A stretch of 42,824 nucleotides of DNA from Shimia sp. R10_1 (GTDB taxonomy: Bacteria; Pseudomonadota; Alphaproteobacteria; Rhodobacterales; Rhodobacteraceae): NCBI RefSeq assembly GCF_017744095.1, contig NZ_JAGHQX010000017.1, positions 1 to 42,824 of the forward strand, given 5' to 3'. Below are positions 35,092 to 42,824 of the stretch, in pieces (the stretch's first letter is position 1; the number at the start of each line of letters is the position of its first letter). Both the position numbers and the translations under genes were made by a program. A model generated the notes under the pieces. It worked only from the letters and a program-made list of their open reading frames with translations, had not been told where the DNA came from and did no database searches.

Positions 35092-35103
35092 CGCATCGCG
35101 TCA
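35089..35103. terminator. Short palindrome spanning two convergent stop codons
   Basis: TGACGC-ATC-GCGTCA. The left TGA is the stop of the deacetylase gene, and the reverse complement of the right arm supplies the TGA of the LacI gene. The stem is six pairs with a 3-base loop; it may give weak two-way termination. Confidence 0.35.
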
Positions 35104-36132
35104 CAGCGTGGGGAGTTCCGGAACATTTTCCGGTGTGAGCACCTGAACCGTCGAAACAGCAGGGGCCACAAAATTTACGCTCAGCCGATGATGCGACAGA
35201 AATACTTTGAACGCATTTCTGATGTCTGACCTCAGATCATGGTGCAACACAAAGCTGAGCCTGCGTTCGCACAGTAAGTCGCGATTTTCACGATCCAGAT
35301 CATGCGCAACATAAATTTCCGGATGCAGCCCCTGCGCCCCCAACACGCTCAGAATGGCGCGATTGCCCCCACCCATGGAGTAAACGCCACGCAACGCGCC
35401 AAGCTCGCTCAGCCGATCAGCCAACAGCCTGCTTGTGCCAACATCCACGCCGCTGCCCCCCTGAAGCGACACGATCTTCAGTTCAGGGCGCCGCGCCGCG
35501 AGGGCCGCCTGAAACGCCTCTTCTCGCGCTTCTTCTCCTGAAAAACCTTCATGACTACGCGTTGCCAGAATTGTGCCTGTGCCGCTCTGAATCACATGTG
35601 CCATCAGAAAAGCTGCGGTGCGCCCAGCCCCGGCATTATCTACCCCAACATAGGCCTGCCGATCCCCTCCAGTGATGTCTGTTACCAGTGTGACAACGGG
35701 GATTTCAGCAGTGCGCAACAAAGCCAGAGCCTCTCTGATATTTGGCGTGTCGCGCACCTTCAGAACCACCCCGTCACTGCCCCGCTTGGCAATACGCCGC
35801 AAAATGGCAACAACATCCTGCGGCTCCATCATCTCCTGCAACGTAAAACGAGGCCGACACACGGCCCCCCCTATCTCTGGCAGCACAGACTCTGTGGCAG
35901 CTTTGACTTCCCGACTGAAACGGGCGGGGGCCTCAACAACAAAATCAAAAAACAAGCGTCGCCCGCGCGCCGTAAGCTGCGCCTCCTGCGCTTCTAGCTC
36001 TTCAATCGCGGCTTTCACACGCAGACGGGTCTGTGGGCTCACATGCGCACGATTGTTCAAAACCCGATCAATGGTGGCCGGACCAAGACCCGCCTGCCGG
36101 GCGATTTCTTTTATGGGAAAACGATGTGTCAT
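35101..36132 (-). CDS. LacI-family transcriptional regulator
   Basis: Repressor of 343 aa with an N-terminal LacI HTH (IKEIARQAGLGPATIDRVLNNR, residues about 6-27) and hinge, then a periplasmic-binding-protein-like effector domain (VVTLVTDITGGDRQAYVGVDN, YVAHDLDRENRDLL). I place the start at 36132, where homology begins; an ATG at 36168 would cover the operator-like repeat. It is divergent from the PhyH-family gene and probably controls it. The effector is likely a sugar or polyol, but nothing in the neighbourhood identifies it. Confidence 0.85.
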   Translation of the reverse strand: MTHRFPIKEIARQAGLGPATIDRVLNNRAHVSPQTRLRVKAAIEELEAQEAQLTARGRRLFFDFVVEAPARFSREVKAATESVLPEIGGAVCRPRFTLQEMMEPQDVVAILRRIAKRGSDGVVLKVRDTPNIREALALLRTAEIPVVTLVTDITGGDRQAYVGVDNAGAGRTAAFLMAHVIQSGTGTILATRSHEGFSGEEAREEAFQAALAARRPELKIVSLQGGSGVDVGTSRLLADRLSELGALRGVYSMGGGNRAILSVLGAQGLHPEIYVAHDLDRENRDLLCERRLSFVLHHDLRSDIRNAFKVFLSHHRLSVNFVAPAVSTVQVLTPENVPELPTL

Positions 36133-36146
36133 TGATGCGTTTTTGA

Positions 36147-36167
36147 TGTGTTTTCGCCCACAACACA
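36147..36167. promoter_or_regulatory. Operator-like repeat between LacI and PhyH genes
   Basis: TGTGTT (36147-36152) and AACACA (36162-36167) form an inverted repeat with a 9-base spacer in the divergent promoter region. It is a candidate site for the LacI regulator, although the spacing is looser than in most LacI operators. Confidence 0.4.
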
Positions 36168-36212
36168 AGTGCAGCGCCGCCTACCTTGGCTGCAACACGG
36201 GAGGAAACAAAA

Positions 36213-37391
36213 ATGCCAAGCAGCACCCAAACAGACGCCTACTACGACACTGACGCCTGCAAATTATCTGAATTTACAGCCTTGATTGCACAGACGACAC
36301 ATCCAGACGACGTGCCGCATGCCTCATCGGTAGAAAAGAATATTCCAATCTACGACATGCGCGTCTTGCGAACACACCTCGCAAATCCAGAGGCATGTCG
36401 CGCTCTGAAATCCGAATGGGCGCACGTCATACGCAACGGCGCCGGTGTCGTGGCGCTACAACACGCGTACGCAGACACGTCAGCGCTCGATCAGGCAACA
36501 ACTGTCTACGAGGAAATCATAGCCAACGAAAAACAAAGCGCTGGCGGACGGGGTGATCACTTTGCCGCCTCCGGGGCCAATGACCGCGTTTGGAACGCAT
36601 TGCAAAAACTATGTGAGGCCGCCCCCTCCGTTTATCTGAATTACTTCTGCAACACGGCGATTGCGGCGGTGTGTGAGGCATGGCTGGGGCCGAACTATCA
36701 GATGACGGCGCAGGTCAATCTGGTGCACCCCGGTGGCGCCGCTCAACAAGCGCACCGCGACTATCACCTCGGATTTCAATCCGCAGAGGTCTGCGCCGCT
36801 TATCCAGCGCATGTTCACGAGGTTTCCCCAATCTTGACGTTGCAGGGCGCGATCGCCCATTGCGACATGCCTTTGGAAAGCGGCCCAACAAAACTGCTGC
36901 CGTTCTCGCAAGCCTACAAACCTGGATACACCGCCTGGCGTCGACCCGACTTCCGAGCCCTGTTTGAAGAGCGCTATGTGCAATTGCCCCTGTCAAAAGG
37001 AGATGCCATGTTCTTCAACCCCGCGCTGTTTCACGCCGCAGGAGAGAACACCACCGAGTCCATCCATCGTTTCGCAAACCTATTGCAAGTCTCCTCGGCT
37101 TTTGGGCGCGCAATGGAAAGCGTGGACAGGCTGAAAATGTGCAAATTGCTATACCCTCACCTGCTCCAAGCCCAGGCCACAAACACCCTGACCGACGCAG
37201 AACTTGCCGCCACAATAGCTGCAACTGCCGAAGGCTACGCATTCCCAACCAATCTGGACCGCGATCCACCGGTCGGCGGTATGGCCCCGGAAACGCAAGC
37301 GGCGTTCCTGCTCCGGGCGCTCGCCGAGAGAACCCCGGCACAGGCTGTGTCAGACCACCTGGATCAAATGGACCACGCACGTCTGGCCTAA
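36213..37391 (+). CDS. Phytanoyl-CoA dioxygenase (PhyH)-family oxygenase
   Basis: Iron(II)/2-oxoglutarate dioxygenase of 392 aa. The iron-binding triad is visible as HRD in QQAHRDYHLG and a distal His in NPALFHAAGENTT, with an arginine for 2-oxoglutarate a little further on (IHRFANLLQ). Bacterial PhyH enzymes hydroxylate many small molecules (ectoine, phosphonates, fatty acids), so the substrate is open. GGGAGG lies upstream of the ATG at 36213. It stands alone opposite the LacI gene, which suggests induction by its substrate or a related sugar or polyol. Confidence 0.8.
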   Translation: MPSSTQTDAYYDTDACKLSEFTALIAQTTHPDDVPHASSVEKNIPIYDMRVLRTHLANPEACRALKSEWAHVIRNGAGVVALQHAYADTSALDQATTVYEEIIANEKQSAGGRGDHFAASGANDRVWNALQKLCEAAPSVYLNYFCNTAIAAVCEAWLGPNYQMTAQVNLVHPGGAAQQAHRDYHLGFQSAEVCAAYPAHVHEVSPILTLQGAIAHCDMPLESGPTKLLPFSQAYKPGYTAWRRPDFRALFEERYVQLPLSKGDAMFFNPALFHAAGENTTESIHRFANLLQVSSAFGRAMESVDRLKMCKLLYPHLLQAQATNTLTDAELAATIAATAEGYAFPTNLDRDPPVGGMAPETQAAFLLRALAERTPAQAVSDHLDQMDHARLA

Positions 37392-37413
37392 GCGCACTGA
37401 AGAAATCGAAAAC

Positions 37414-37430
37414 GGGGGCCAAAGGCCCCC
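37414..37430. terminator. Bidirectional GC-rich terminator between PhyH and parC
   Basis: GGGGGCC-AAA-GGCCCCC. Reading leftward it is followed by GTTTTCG, and it starts four bases after the parC stop; on the plus strand it lies 22 bases after the PhyH stop. It can serve both convergent genes. Confidence 0.8.
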
Positions 37431-37434
37431 GCAT

Positions 37435-39780
37435 CTATTTGAACTTGTTGTCTTTCGGGAACCCATAAGGCGGCTTTTTGCCAACCCCAGCGCGCTTGGC
37501 CAGCCATTCGGTCAAATCCGGCTCATGACGCGTTTTGCCACTGTTGCCCATCGACCATGTCAGACCGTCTTCCCACTTAAATGTGGTGATGTCGGACAAG
37601 CCGCCATCCAGCTCCAATGTGCCCTGACGCCCACGCGCCATGTTGTATTTCTGCAGACGCACACCTTTGCCCCGGCCAAGCTCGGGCAGCTCATCCACCG
37701 GGAACACAAGGAAGCGTGAGTTCTTTGACACAACAGCCACGTGATCCCCATCCACAGGTTTGCAAATCATCGCCTTCACGTCGTCTTTGACATTCAACAC
37801 CTGTTTGCCAGTCCGAGTCTGAGCAATCACATCCTTCTCCGGCACCACAAAGCCGTCACCTGCGGTGGATGCCACCAACAGTTTGCGCTCCGGTGCATGG
37901 ACAAAAATGTCAACGATTTCAGCCTCATTGGGCAGGTCCACCATCAGGCGCACAGGTTCGCCCATACCGCGCCCGCCGGGCAAATTGGCCGCACTCAGGG
38001 TGTAAAACCGCCCGTTGCTGCCAAACATCAAAAGCCGATCTGTGGTTTCCGCATGGAAGATAAACCGCGGCCCGTCGCCATCTTTGAATTTCAGCTCACG
38101 GGTCAGATCAATATGGCCCGACATCGCCCGGATCCAGCCCATCTGAGAGCACACAATGGTGACCGGCTCACGATCAATCATCGCCTCGATTGGCACTTCC
38201 TCGACCTCAGCGGCTTCGGCGAAAACGGTGCGCCGCGCGCCACCCTCATAGCCTTTGCCAAAGGTTTTCTTGGCCTCTTTGAGTTGCTCTGAAATGCGAT
38301 CCCACTGCAAGTCTTCACTGCCCAAAAGCGCAACGATGCCAGCACGTTCTTCTTGCAGCGCATCACGTTCGCGGATCAGCTCCAGCTCTTCCAAACGGCG
38401 CAAACTGCGCAGGCGCATGTTCAGAATCGCCTCTGCCTGCACCTCTGTCAGCTGGCTCACGCCACTGCCAGGCAGCGGTGATTTATAGTCCTTCTCGCTG
38501 GTAGCGCGGGCATGCTCCAGATCCCAGTTCTCCGCCATCAACGCCTGTTTGGGCGCATCGTCATAGCGAATGATGTCAATCACCCGGTCCAGATTGAGGA
38601 ACGCAATGATGAAGCCTTCCAACACTTCCAGACGATGGTCGATTTTCTCCATCCGGTGCGTCGAACGGCGGATCAACACCTCACGGCGGAAATCCAGAAA
38701 CGCGCGCAGAACCTCTTTCATGGAGCAAACCTTCGGGGTCACACCATCAATCAAGACGTTCATATTCAAAGAGAATTTGATCTCCAGATCGCTGCTGCGA
38801 TAGAGCATGTTCATCAGAACATCGGGCTCTACATTCTTGCTGCGCGGCTCCAGAACCAACCGAATGTCATCAGCCGATTCATCGCGGACATCCGCAAGAA
38901 TAGGCACTTTCTTGGTCTGGATCAGCTCTGCGAGCTTTTCGATCAGCTTGGATTTTTGCACCTGATAGGGGATCTCGGTGACCACGATCTGCCACTGCCC
39001 ACGACCCAGATCTTCCTTCTCCCATTTACAGCGCAACCGGAATGAACCACGCCCGGTGCGATAGGCCTGCGCAATGTTTTCCGCTGGCTCCACAATCACG
39101 CCACCAGTCGGGAAATCCGGCCCCGGCACGTAATTCAGCAAGGTGTCATCACGCACATCCGGCGTTTTGATCATATGCAGGCAGGCGTCACACAGCTCGC
39201 TGATGTTATGGGGCGGAATGTTGGTCGCCATCCCCACTGCAATGCCGCTGGCCCCATTGGCCAAAAGGTTCGGGAAGGTCGCAGGCAACACAACGGGCTC
39301 GCGCAGGGTCCCGTCATAATTTTCCCTGAAATCAACGGCGTCCTCGTTCAGGCCCTCCAGCAGCGCTTCCGCCACAGAGGTCATCCGCGCCTCTGTGTAA
39401 CGGCTCGCCGCCGGGTTATCCCCGTCGATGTTGCCAAAGTTGCCCTGCCCGTCCACCAGCGGATAGCGCACGTTGAAATCCTGCGCCAGACGCGCCATCG
39501 CATCATAAATCGCCGCATCGCCATGCGGGTGATAGTTGCCCATCACGTCGCCGGAAATTTTCGCAGACTTACGGAAACCACCCGTCGCAGACAGCTTCAG
39601 CTCACGCATCGCATAAAGGATTCGGCGGTGTACCGGCTTCAACCCATCGCGCGCATCTGGCAGGGCGCGGTGCATAATCGTGCTCAGCGCATAGGTCAGA
39701 TAGCGGTCGCCAATCGCGCGCCGCAGCGGCTCGGTCACGTTCTGGATGGGGAGCTCGTCGTCATCAATCAGATCAGTCAT
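37435..39780 (-). CDS. parC: DNA topoisomerase IV subunit A ParC
   Basis: Type IIA topoisomerase subunit of 781 aa that separates linked daughter chromosomes. The N-terminal breakage-reunion domain has [16 protein letters not shown] and the catalytic Tyr in [10 protein letters not shown]; the C-terminal part (from about 490) has beta-propeller repeats of the GyrA/ParC type but without the GyrA box, which favours ParC. I chose the ATG at 39780 ([11 protein letters not shown]); an ATG at 39819 adds a non-conserved stretch. Single-gene unit ending at a strong hairpin. Core chromosomal gene. Confidence 0.93.
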   Translation of the reverse strand: MTDLIDDDELPIQNVTEPLRRAIGDRYLTYALSTIMHRALPDARDGLKPVHRRILYAMRELKLSATGGFRKSAKISGDVMGNYHPHGDAAIYDAMARLAQDFNVRYPLVDGQGNFGNIDGDNPAASRYTEARMTSVAEALLEGLNEDAVDFRENYDGTLREPVVLPATFPNLLANGASGIAVGMATNIPPHNISELCDACLHMIKTPDVRDDTLLNYVPGPDFPTGGVIVEPAENIAQAYRTGRGSFRLRCKWEKEDLGRGQWQIVVTEIPYQVQKSKLIEKLAELIQTKKVPILADVRDESADDIRLVLEPRSKNVEPDVLMNMLYRSSDLEIKFSLNMNVLIDGVTPKVCSMKEVLRAFLDFRREVLIRRSTHRMEKIDHRLEVLEGFIIAFLNLDRVIDIIRYDDAPKQALMAENWDLEHARATSEKDYKSPLPGSGVSQLTEVQAEAILNMRLRSLRRLEELELIRERDALQEERAGIVALLGSEDLQWDRISEQLKEAKKTFGKGYEGGARRTVFAEAAEVEEVPIEAMIDREPVTIVCSQMGWIRAMSGHIDLTRELKFKDGDGPRFIFHAETTDRLLMFGSNGRFYTLSAANLPGGRGMGEPVRLMVDLPNEAEIVDIFVHAPERKLLVASTAGDGFVVPEKDVIAQTRTGKQVLNVKDDVKAMICKPVDGDHVAVVSKNSRFLVFPVDELPELGRGKGVRLQKYNMARGRQGTLELDGGLSDITTFKWEDGLTWSMGNSGKTRHEPDLTEWLAKRAGVGKKPPYGFPKDNKFK

Positions 39781-39938
39781 GCATGGGTGATAGCTTTTGG
39801 CGTGCGCACGGTAAAGCACATGCGCAGGGCCCCTCGCCGTTTTTTGCAGGACGTGCTATGATATCCCCAGATTTATTTCTGAAAAAACAATTTGAGCCGC
39901 GCAGAAAGCGCAGCCATTTTCTTTCGAAGGTTAACGTT

Positions 39939-40580
39939 ATGAATAAGTTTGTCGTTGTGAGCCTTGGTCTCATGGCATGGTCTTTTTGGGAGCTGAGCGG
40001 CGGTGCAGATTTTGTGCCCAAGTCCAAACGCGTCGCGCAAACCCCTGTTTCTAAGGTTGATGAGGTGCTTGCCGTGAAAGACGCGCACCCCACAGTTACA
40101 GAACAGCTGCCCATCGTGAAGGTCACGCAACCCGCATCACTTTCGACCGAGACTCAGGTGGTGTCAGCTGCGAATCTCGACCCCAAACCTGCGCTCGAAT
40201 CGAGCGCGAGCTCCTCCGCTTCAGAACAACCTGAAGTTAGCGTCTCCTCGCTTGCCACTGGGCTGACATCATTTGCGACCCCGGGAACACCTGTGTTTGA
40301 TCTGACCCCCGCCGTGGCGCTGACGCCCATTGAAGACACCGCAACCCCGGTTTCCGCTGAAGGTCAGCCAACTGTGGCGCGCGACCTGAGAGAGGTGCGT
40401 GCCACGCGCGTGAACATGCGCGCAGGTCCGGGCACATCCTTTGGTGTGATCACCGTTCTGGATCGCGGTCGCCCTGTCGAAGTGCTCGATCAGAACACTG
40501 GCGGTTGGTTGAAGCTGCGCGATACCGAAACAGGCCAAATTGGCTGGATGGCGGCCCGCATGGTGACCGCTGCCAACTAA
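39939..40580 (+). CDS. Exported SH3-domain protein
   Basis: Protein of 213 aa. A hydrophobic N-terminus (MNKFVVVSLGLMAWSFW) acts as signal or anchor. A long low-complexity linker rich in Ser, Thr, Pro, Val and Ala covers about 25-145. A bacterial SH3 domain (SH3_3) closes the protein (TRVNMRAGPGTSFGVITVLD, then GWLKLRDTETGQIGWMAARM). Such domains often bind peptidoglycan. The ATG at 39939 has GAAGG upstream and is where the signal begins; the longer frame from 39783 would start inside the parC promoter. Its precise role is unknown. Confidence 0.82.
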   Translation: MNKFVVVSLGLMAWSFWELSGGADFVPKSKRVAQTPVSKVDEVLAVKDAHPTVTEQLPIVKVTQPASLSTETQVVSAANLDPKPALESSASSSASEQPEVSVSSLATGLTSFATPGTPVFDLTPAVALTPIEDTATPVSAEGQPTVARDLREVRATRVNMRAGPGTSFGVITVLDRGRPVEVLDQNTGGWLKLRDTETGQIGWMAARMVTAAN

Positions 40581-40631
40581 ACGCCTGTGCGCCACACTCA
40601 GCCCTTGCGCGTGCAGTCAAACACCCTACCT

Positions 40632-40663
40632 TGCCCCGCAGAGTAAACGCATCATGCGGGGCA
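40632..40663 (+). promoter_or_regulatory. Inverted repeat over the ribosome-binding region of the SDR gene
   Basis: TGCCCCGCA (40632-40640) and TGCGGGGCA (40655-40663) are exact reverse complements with a 14-base spacer. The right arm covers the G-rich region six bases before the ATG at 40669, so an RNA hairpin could hide the ribosome binding site, or the DNA repeat could be an operator. Confidence 0.45.
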
Positions 40664-40668
40664 GATCC

Positions 40669-41502
40669 ATGAGCCAAAAATCCCTTTTGATCACAGGCTG
40701 TTCAAGCGGCATTGGCCTGGACGCAGCACACCGCATGCGCGCCCAAGGCTGGCGTGTTTTTGCAAGTTGCCGCACACAAGAGGACTGCGATCGCCTCACA
40801 GCAGAAGGCTTTGAAAGCCCACGCATCGACTATTGTGATGAGGCATCCATCACCAAAGGCCTTTCTGAAGTTTTGGCCGCCACCGGCGGCACCTTGGATG
40901 CGCTGTTTAACAATGGCGCCCGCGGCCTGCCCGGCGCGGTCGAAGATCTACCAGCCGCTGGCTTCCGCAAAATCATGGAAAGCAACCTGATTGGCTGGCA
41001 CGAACTCACCAGACAGGTTCTTCCCATCATGCGCGCGCAGGGGTACGGGCGCATCGTCAACAATTCGTCCGTGCTTGGATATGTCGGCCTGCGCTATCGC
41101 GCCTCTTATGTGGCGTCAAAATTCGCTCTCGAAGGCTGGAGCGACTGCCTCCGCATAGAATTGCGCGACACCCCGATCGACGTCATCTTAATAGAACCAG
41201 GCCCCATCACCTCCAGCATTCGAACAAACAGTGCCAAGCAATTCTTTGAATGGATCGACTGGGAGAATTCCCCTCACAGCGCCGCCTACCGCAAAGGCCT
41301 CGTGCGACGGTTCACTGAAAAGGAACAGAGCCTGGATCGGTTCGAGCTGCCTGCCTCGGCGGTCTGTGACAAATTGATCCATGCACTAGAGGCCCCGCGC
41401 CCAAAGGCGCGCTACCGTGTGACCAAACCCGCCCATTTCATGTACGCCTTGCGCCGTCTTCTCCCCACAAAAGCGCTCGATTGGGTGATCGCAAAAGGCT
41501 GA
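40669..41502 (+). CDS. Short-chain dehydrogenase/reductase
   Basis: Classical SDR of 277 aa. NAD(P) motif TGCSSGIG (10-17), NNGARG in place of the usual NNAG, active-site Ser in NNSSVLGYVG, and YVASK with the catalytic Tyr and Lys. The C-terminal region (FMYALRRLLPTKALDWVI) may touch the membrane, as in SDRs of the sterol or retinol type. An in-frame ATG at 40654 is possible, but it lies in the repeat; 40669 is preferred. Substrate unknown. It belongs to the conserved block leading to etfB. Confidence 0.88.
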   Translation: MSQKSLLITGCSSGIGLDAAHRMRAQGWRVFASCRTQEDCDRLTAEGFESPRIDYCDEASITKGLSEVLAATGGTLDALFNNGARGLPGAVEDLPAAGFRKIMESNLIGWHELTRQVLPIMRAQGYGRIVNNSSVLGYVGLRYRASYVASKFALEGWSDCLRIELRDTPIDVILIEPGPITSSIRTNSAKQFFEWIDWENSPHSAAYRKGLVRRFTEKEQSLDRFELPASAVCDKLIHALEAPRPKARYRVTKPAHFMYALRRLLPTKALDWVIAKG

Positions 41503-41582
41503 TCCCGCGTATTTGCAATTATGGTTCTTTTTCGCAGGCAAAGCGTCTACACAGAACCACCTGACAAACGAGGAGCAGTGTC

Positions 41583-41786
41583 ATGGCCAATGATCCCCTA
41601 TTCTGGGTTGCAGCAATCGCTTGTTTTGGCGTTCTTATCGTCTTGATGGTGGGCGTTGGTGGCTTCGCAAAAGGCGGTGAATTCAACAAAAAATACGCCA
41701 ACAAGATCATGCGCCTGCGCATCGGAGCCCAATTTGTTGCGGTGCTGCTGATCCTCGCATTTGTTTGGCTGCGTCAAGGGGGATGA
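41583..41786 (+). CDS. HIG1-domain (twin transmembrane) protein
   Basis: Protein of 67 aa with two membrane helices (about 6-26 and 48-64) joined by a short charged loop containing GEFNKKYANKIMRLRIGAQ, which is the HIG1 signature. Mitochondrial relatives (Rcf1 type) associate with cytochrome oxidase; bacterial members may do the same. A strong GAGGAG precedes the ATG. The following adenosyltransferase gene starts five bases after the stop. Confidence 0.85.
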   Translation: MANDPLFWVAAIACFGVLIVLMVGVGGFAKGGEFNKKYANKIMRLRIGAQFVAVLLILAFVWLRQGG

Positions 41787-41790
41787 CGAC

Positions 41791-42363
41791 ATGGTAGTAC
41801 TCAACAAAATCTACACCCGCACAGGCGACAAAGGCACAACAGCGCTTGGCAATGGCGACCGTGTCGCCAAATATGACGGCCGCGTGTCTGCCTATGGCAC
41901 ATCTGACGAACTCAATGCAGCGTTGGGCGTGGCACGGTTGCACGCCAGCGGCGACATGGATGCCGCCTTGATGCGAATCCAGAATGATCTCTTTGATCTC
42001 GGCGCCGATCTCTGCCGCCCTGACATGGCAAAAGACGCCCAAGCCGAGTACCCGCCTCTGCGCATGGCCGCCAGTCAGGTAGAGCGCCTGGAACAAGAAA
42101 TCGACGCGATGAACGCGGCTCTTGAACCTCTGCGCAGCTTTGTGTTGCCCGGTGGCTCCGCACTGGCTGCACATCTTCACGTCTGTCGCACGGTTGCCCG
42201 CCGTGCAGAACGGCTGACCGTGGAACTGGCCCAACATGAAGACGTGAATGCTGATGCGGTGACATATCTGAACCGGCTCAGCGATTGGTTCTTTGTGGCG
42301 TCTCGTGTTGCAAACAACAACGGCAAAGACGACGTGCTTTGGGTGCCTGGTGCAAACCGCTGA
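41791..42363 (+). CDS. PduO-type cob(I)alamin adenosyltransferase
   Basis: Adenosyltransferase of 190 aa that makes adenosylcobalamin from cob(I)alamin and ATP. The ATP-binding N-terminus TRTGDKGTTAL, the RVSAYGTSDELNA motif, and LPGGSALAAHLHVCRTVARRAER with the conserved arginines are all present, together with LNRLSDWFFVASR at the C-terminus. I chose the ATG at 41791, with GGGGGAT upstream; the longer frame from 41761 overlaps the HIG1 gene. Co-transcribed with HIG1. A cobalamin-requiring mutase is expected elsewhere in the genome. Confidence 0.92.
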   Translation: MVVLNKIYTRTGDKGTTALGNGDRVAKYDGRVSAYGTSDELNAALGVARLHASGDMDAALMRIQNDLFDLGADLCRPDMAKDAQAEYPPLRMAASQVERLEQEIDAMNAALEPLRSFVLPGGSALAAHLHVCRTVARRAERLTVELAQHEDVNADAVTYLNRLSDWFFVASRVANNNGKDDVLWVPGANR

Positions 42364-42383
42364 CTGTGGTGCGCGAATCAAAC

Positions 42384-42419
42384 CCGCAGCGGCAGCACCT
42401 GATGCTGCCAGAGCTGCGG
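42384..42419 (+). terminator. Two-tier hairpin after the adenosyltransferase gene
   Basis: CCGCAGC (42384-42390) pairs with GCTGCGG (42413-42419), and directly inside it GGCAGCA pairs with TGCTGCC around a 5-base loop. No T-run follows. The rest of the gap to etfB (42420-42628) contains the palindromes CTTACGTAAG and GCGACGTCGC and an AT-rich stretch near 42556 that could be the etfB promoter. Confidence 0.45.
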
Positions 42420-42628
42420 TTGACGCAAACTCACCTTACGTAAGTTTTCTGCGACGCAGCAAGAATCCTGCCCGCAACGTCACGTGAAATTGCTGATACG
42501 CGACGTCGCAGCGCGACAACGTGACGATTTTGCTCTGTTTCCGGCGCTCTCAAATATATATCAAACCGGAGAGAGCATTCGGATGAGCTGCCTAGGTGGC
42601 TTTGACAAACTATGAGGAGTGAACGCCC

Positions 42629-42824
42629 ATGAAGGTCTTGGTACCTGTCAAGCGCGTGATTGACTATAACGTGAAAGTGCGTGTGAAAGCGGACGGCAGC
42701 GGAGTTGATCTCGCCAATGTCAAAATGTCGATGAACCCATTTGACGAGATTGCCGTCGAAGAGGCCATCCGTCTCAAGGAAGCCGGCAAAGCAGACGAAG
42801 TTGTGGCTGTTTCGATCGGTGTGA
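42629..42824 (+). CDS. etfB: Electron transfer flavoprotein beta subunit, N-terminal part
   Basis: The first 65 codons of a gene that leaves the window on the right. The start [20 protein letters not shown] and the stretch [19 protein letters not shown] are characteristic of ETF beta, which with ETF alpha carries electrons from acyl-CoA and dimethylglycine-type dehydrogenases to the quinone pool. GAGGAG lies 10 bases before the ATG. The preceding 265-base gap has no gene. ETF could in principle accept electrons from the dimethylglycine-dehydrogenase-like enzyme encoded in this window. Confidence 0.93.
   Translation, partial: MKVLVPVKRVIDYNVKVRVKADGSGVDLANVKMSMNPFDEIAVEEAIRLKEAGKADEVVAVSIGV

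Noticed and set aside
41522..41559. TGGTTCT / AGAACCA repeat before the HIG1 gene as a terminator
   Set aside because: The stem has seven pairs around a 24-base loop and no T-tail; too weak to list as a feature.
42432..42441. CTTACGTAAG palindrome in the gap before etfB
   Set aside because: A single 10-base palindrome with no second copy or clear placement relative to a promoter; not enough to call a site.

Overview
The window comes from a marine alphaproteobacterium, most likely a member of the Roseobacter group (Rhodobacterales). The evidence is the overall codon and base style, the parC / SH3 / SDR / HIG1 / PduO-type adenosyltransferase / etfB order at the right end, which looks like conserved chromosome, and the kinds of catabolic cluster present (Rieske demethylase plus dimethylglycine-dehydrogenase-like enzyme, inositol ABC transporter plus iol genes, RpiR regulators). 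All function calls come from reading the sequence; no database search was possible.

Left edge, 1-3154: mobile DNA. An IS1182-like transposase runs off the left end. A complete-looking IS21-family element (521-3154) follows, with 31-bp identical inverted ends, an intact istB and a broken istA. istA has been hit by three short structured insertions: two copies of one 38-bp palindromic element and one triple-hairpin segment of about 65 bp. The IS sits in the last codons of an aminotransferase gene and supplies its stop codon.

3149-10562: a catabolic cluster. A leftward operon (dimethylglycine-dehydrogenase-like flavoprotein, enolase-superfamily racemase/dehydratase, class-III aminotransferase) is divergent from a rightward set (RpiR regulator, Rieske oxygenase, carboxymuconolactone-decarboxylase-like protein). 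A perfect 10-bp inverted repeat lies between them. The set fits stepwise N-demethylation and epimerisation or dehydration of a betaine-type compound, such as a proline or hydroxyproline betaine. The substrate is inferred.

10563-17593: an envelope locus. It holds a family 2 glycosyltransferase, a DedA-LssY fusion, an OmpR-type two-component pair, a PAP2 phosphatase, a small membrane protein and a Tat-exported multicopper oxidase, all rightward.

17659-29441: myo-inositol use. A leftward operon encodes a binding protein, permease, ATPase, IolC-DUF2090, IolD, IolE and IolB and ends at a strong terminator. An RpiR regulator lies upstream. Two Gfo/Idh dehydrogenases, including IolG, are divergent. 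Both promoter regions carry GGAA-N6-TTCC-like sites, the motif reported for rhizobial IolR.

29456-33747: a leftward polysaccharide O-acetylation operon of AlgF-, AlgI-, AlgJ- and AlgX-like genes with no alginate synthesis genes in view.

33949-42824: a histone-deacetylase-family enzyme, a LacI regulator divergent from a phytanoyl-CoA-dioxygenase-family enzyme, then the core segment parC, SH3 protein, SDR, HIG1 protein, cob(I)alamin adenosyltransferase and the start of etfB. I saw no tRNA, rRNA or CRISPR array.
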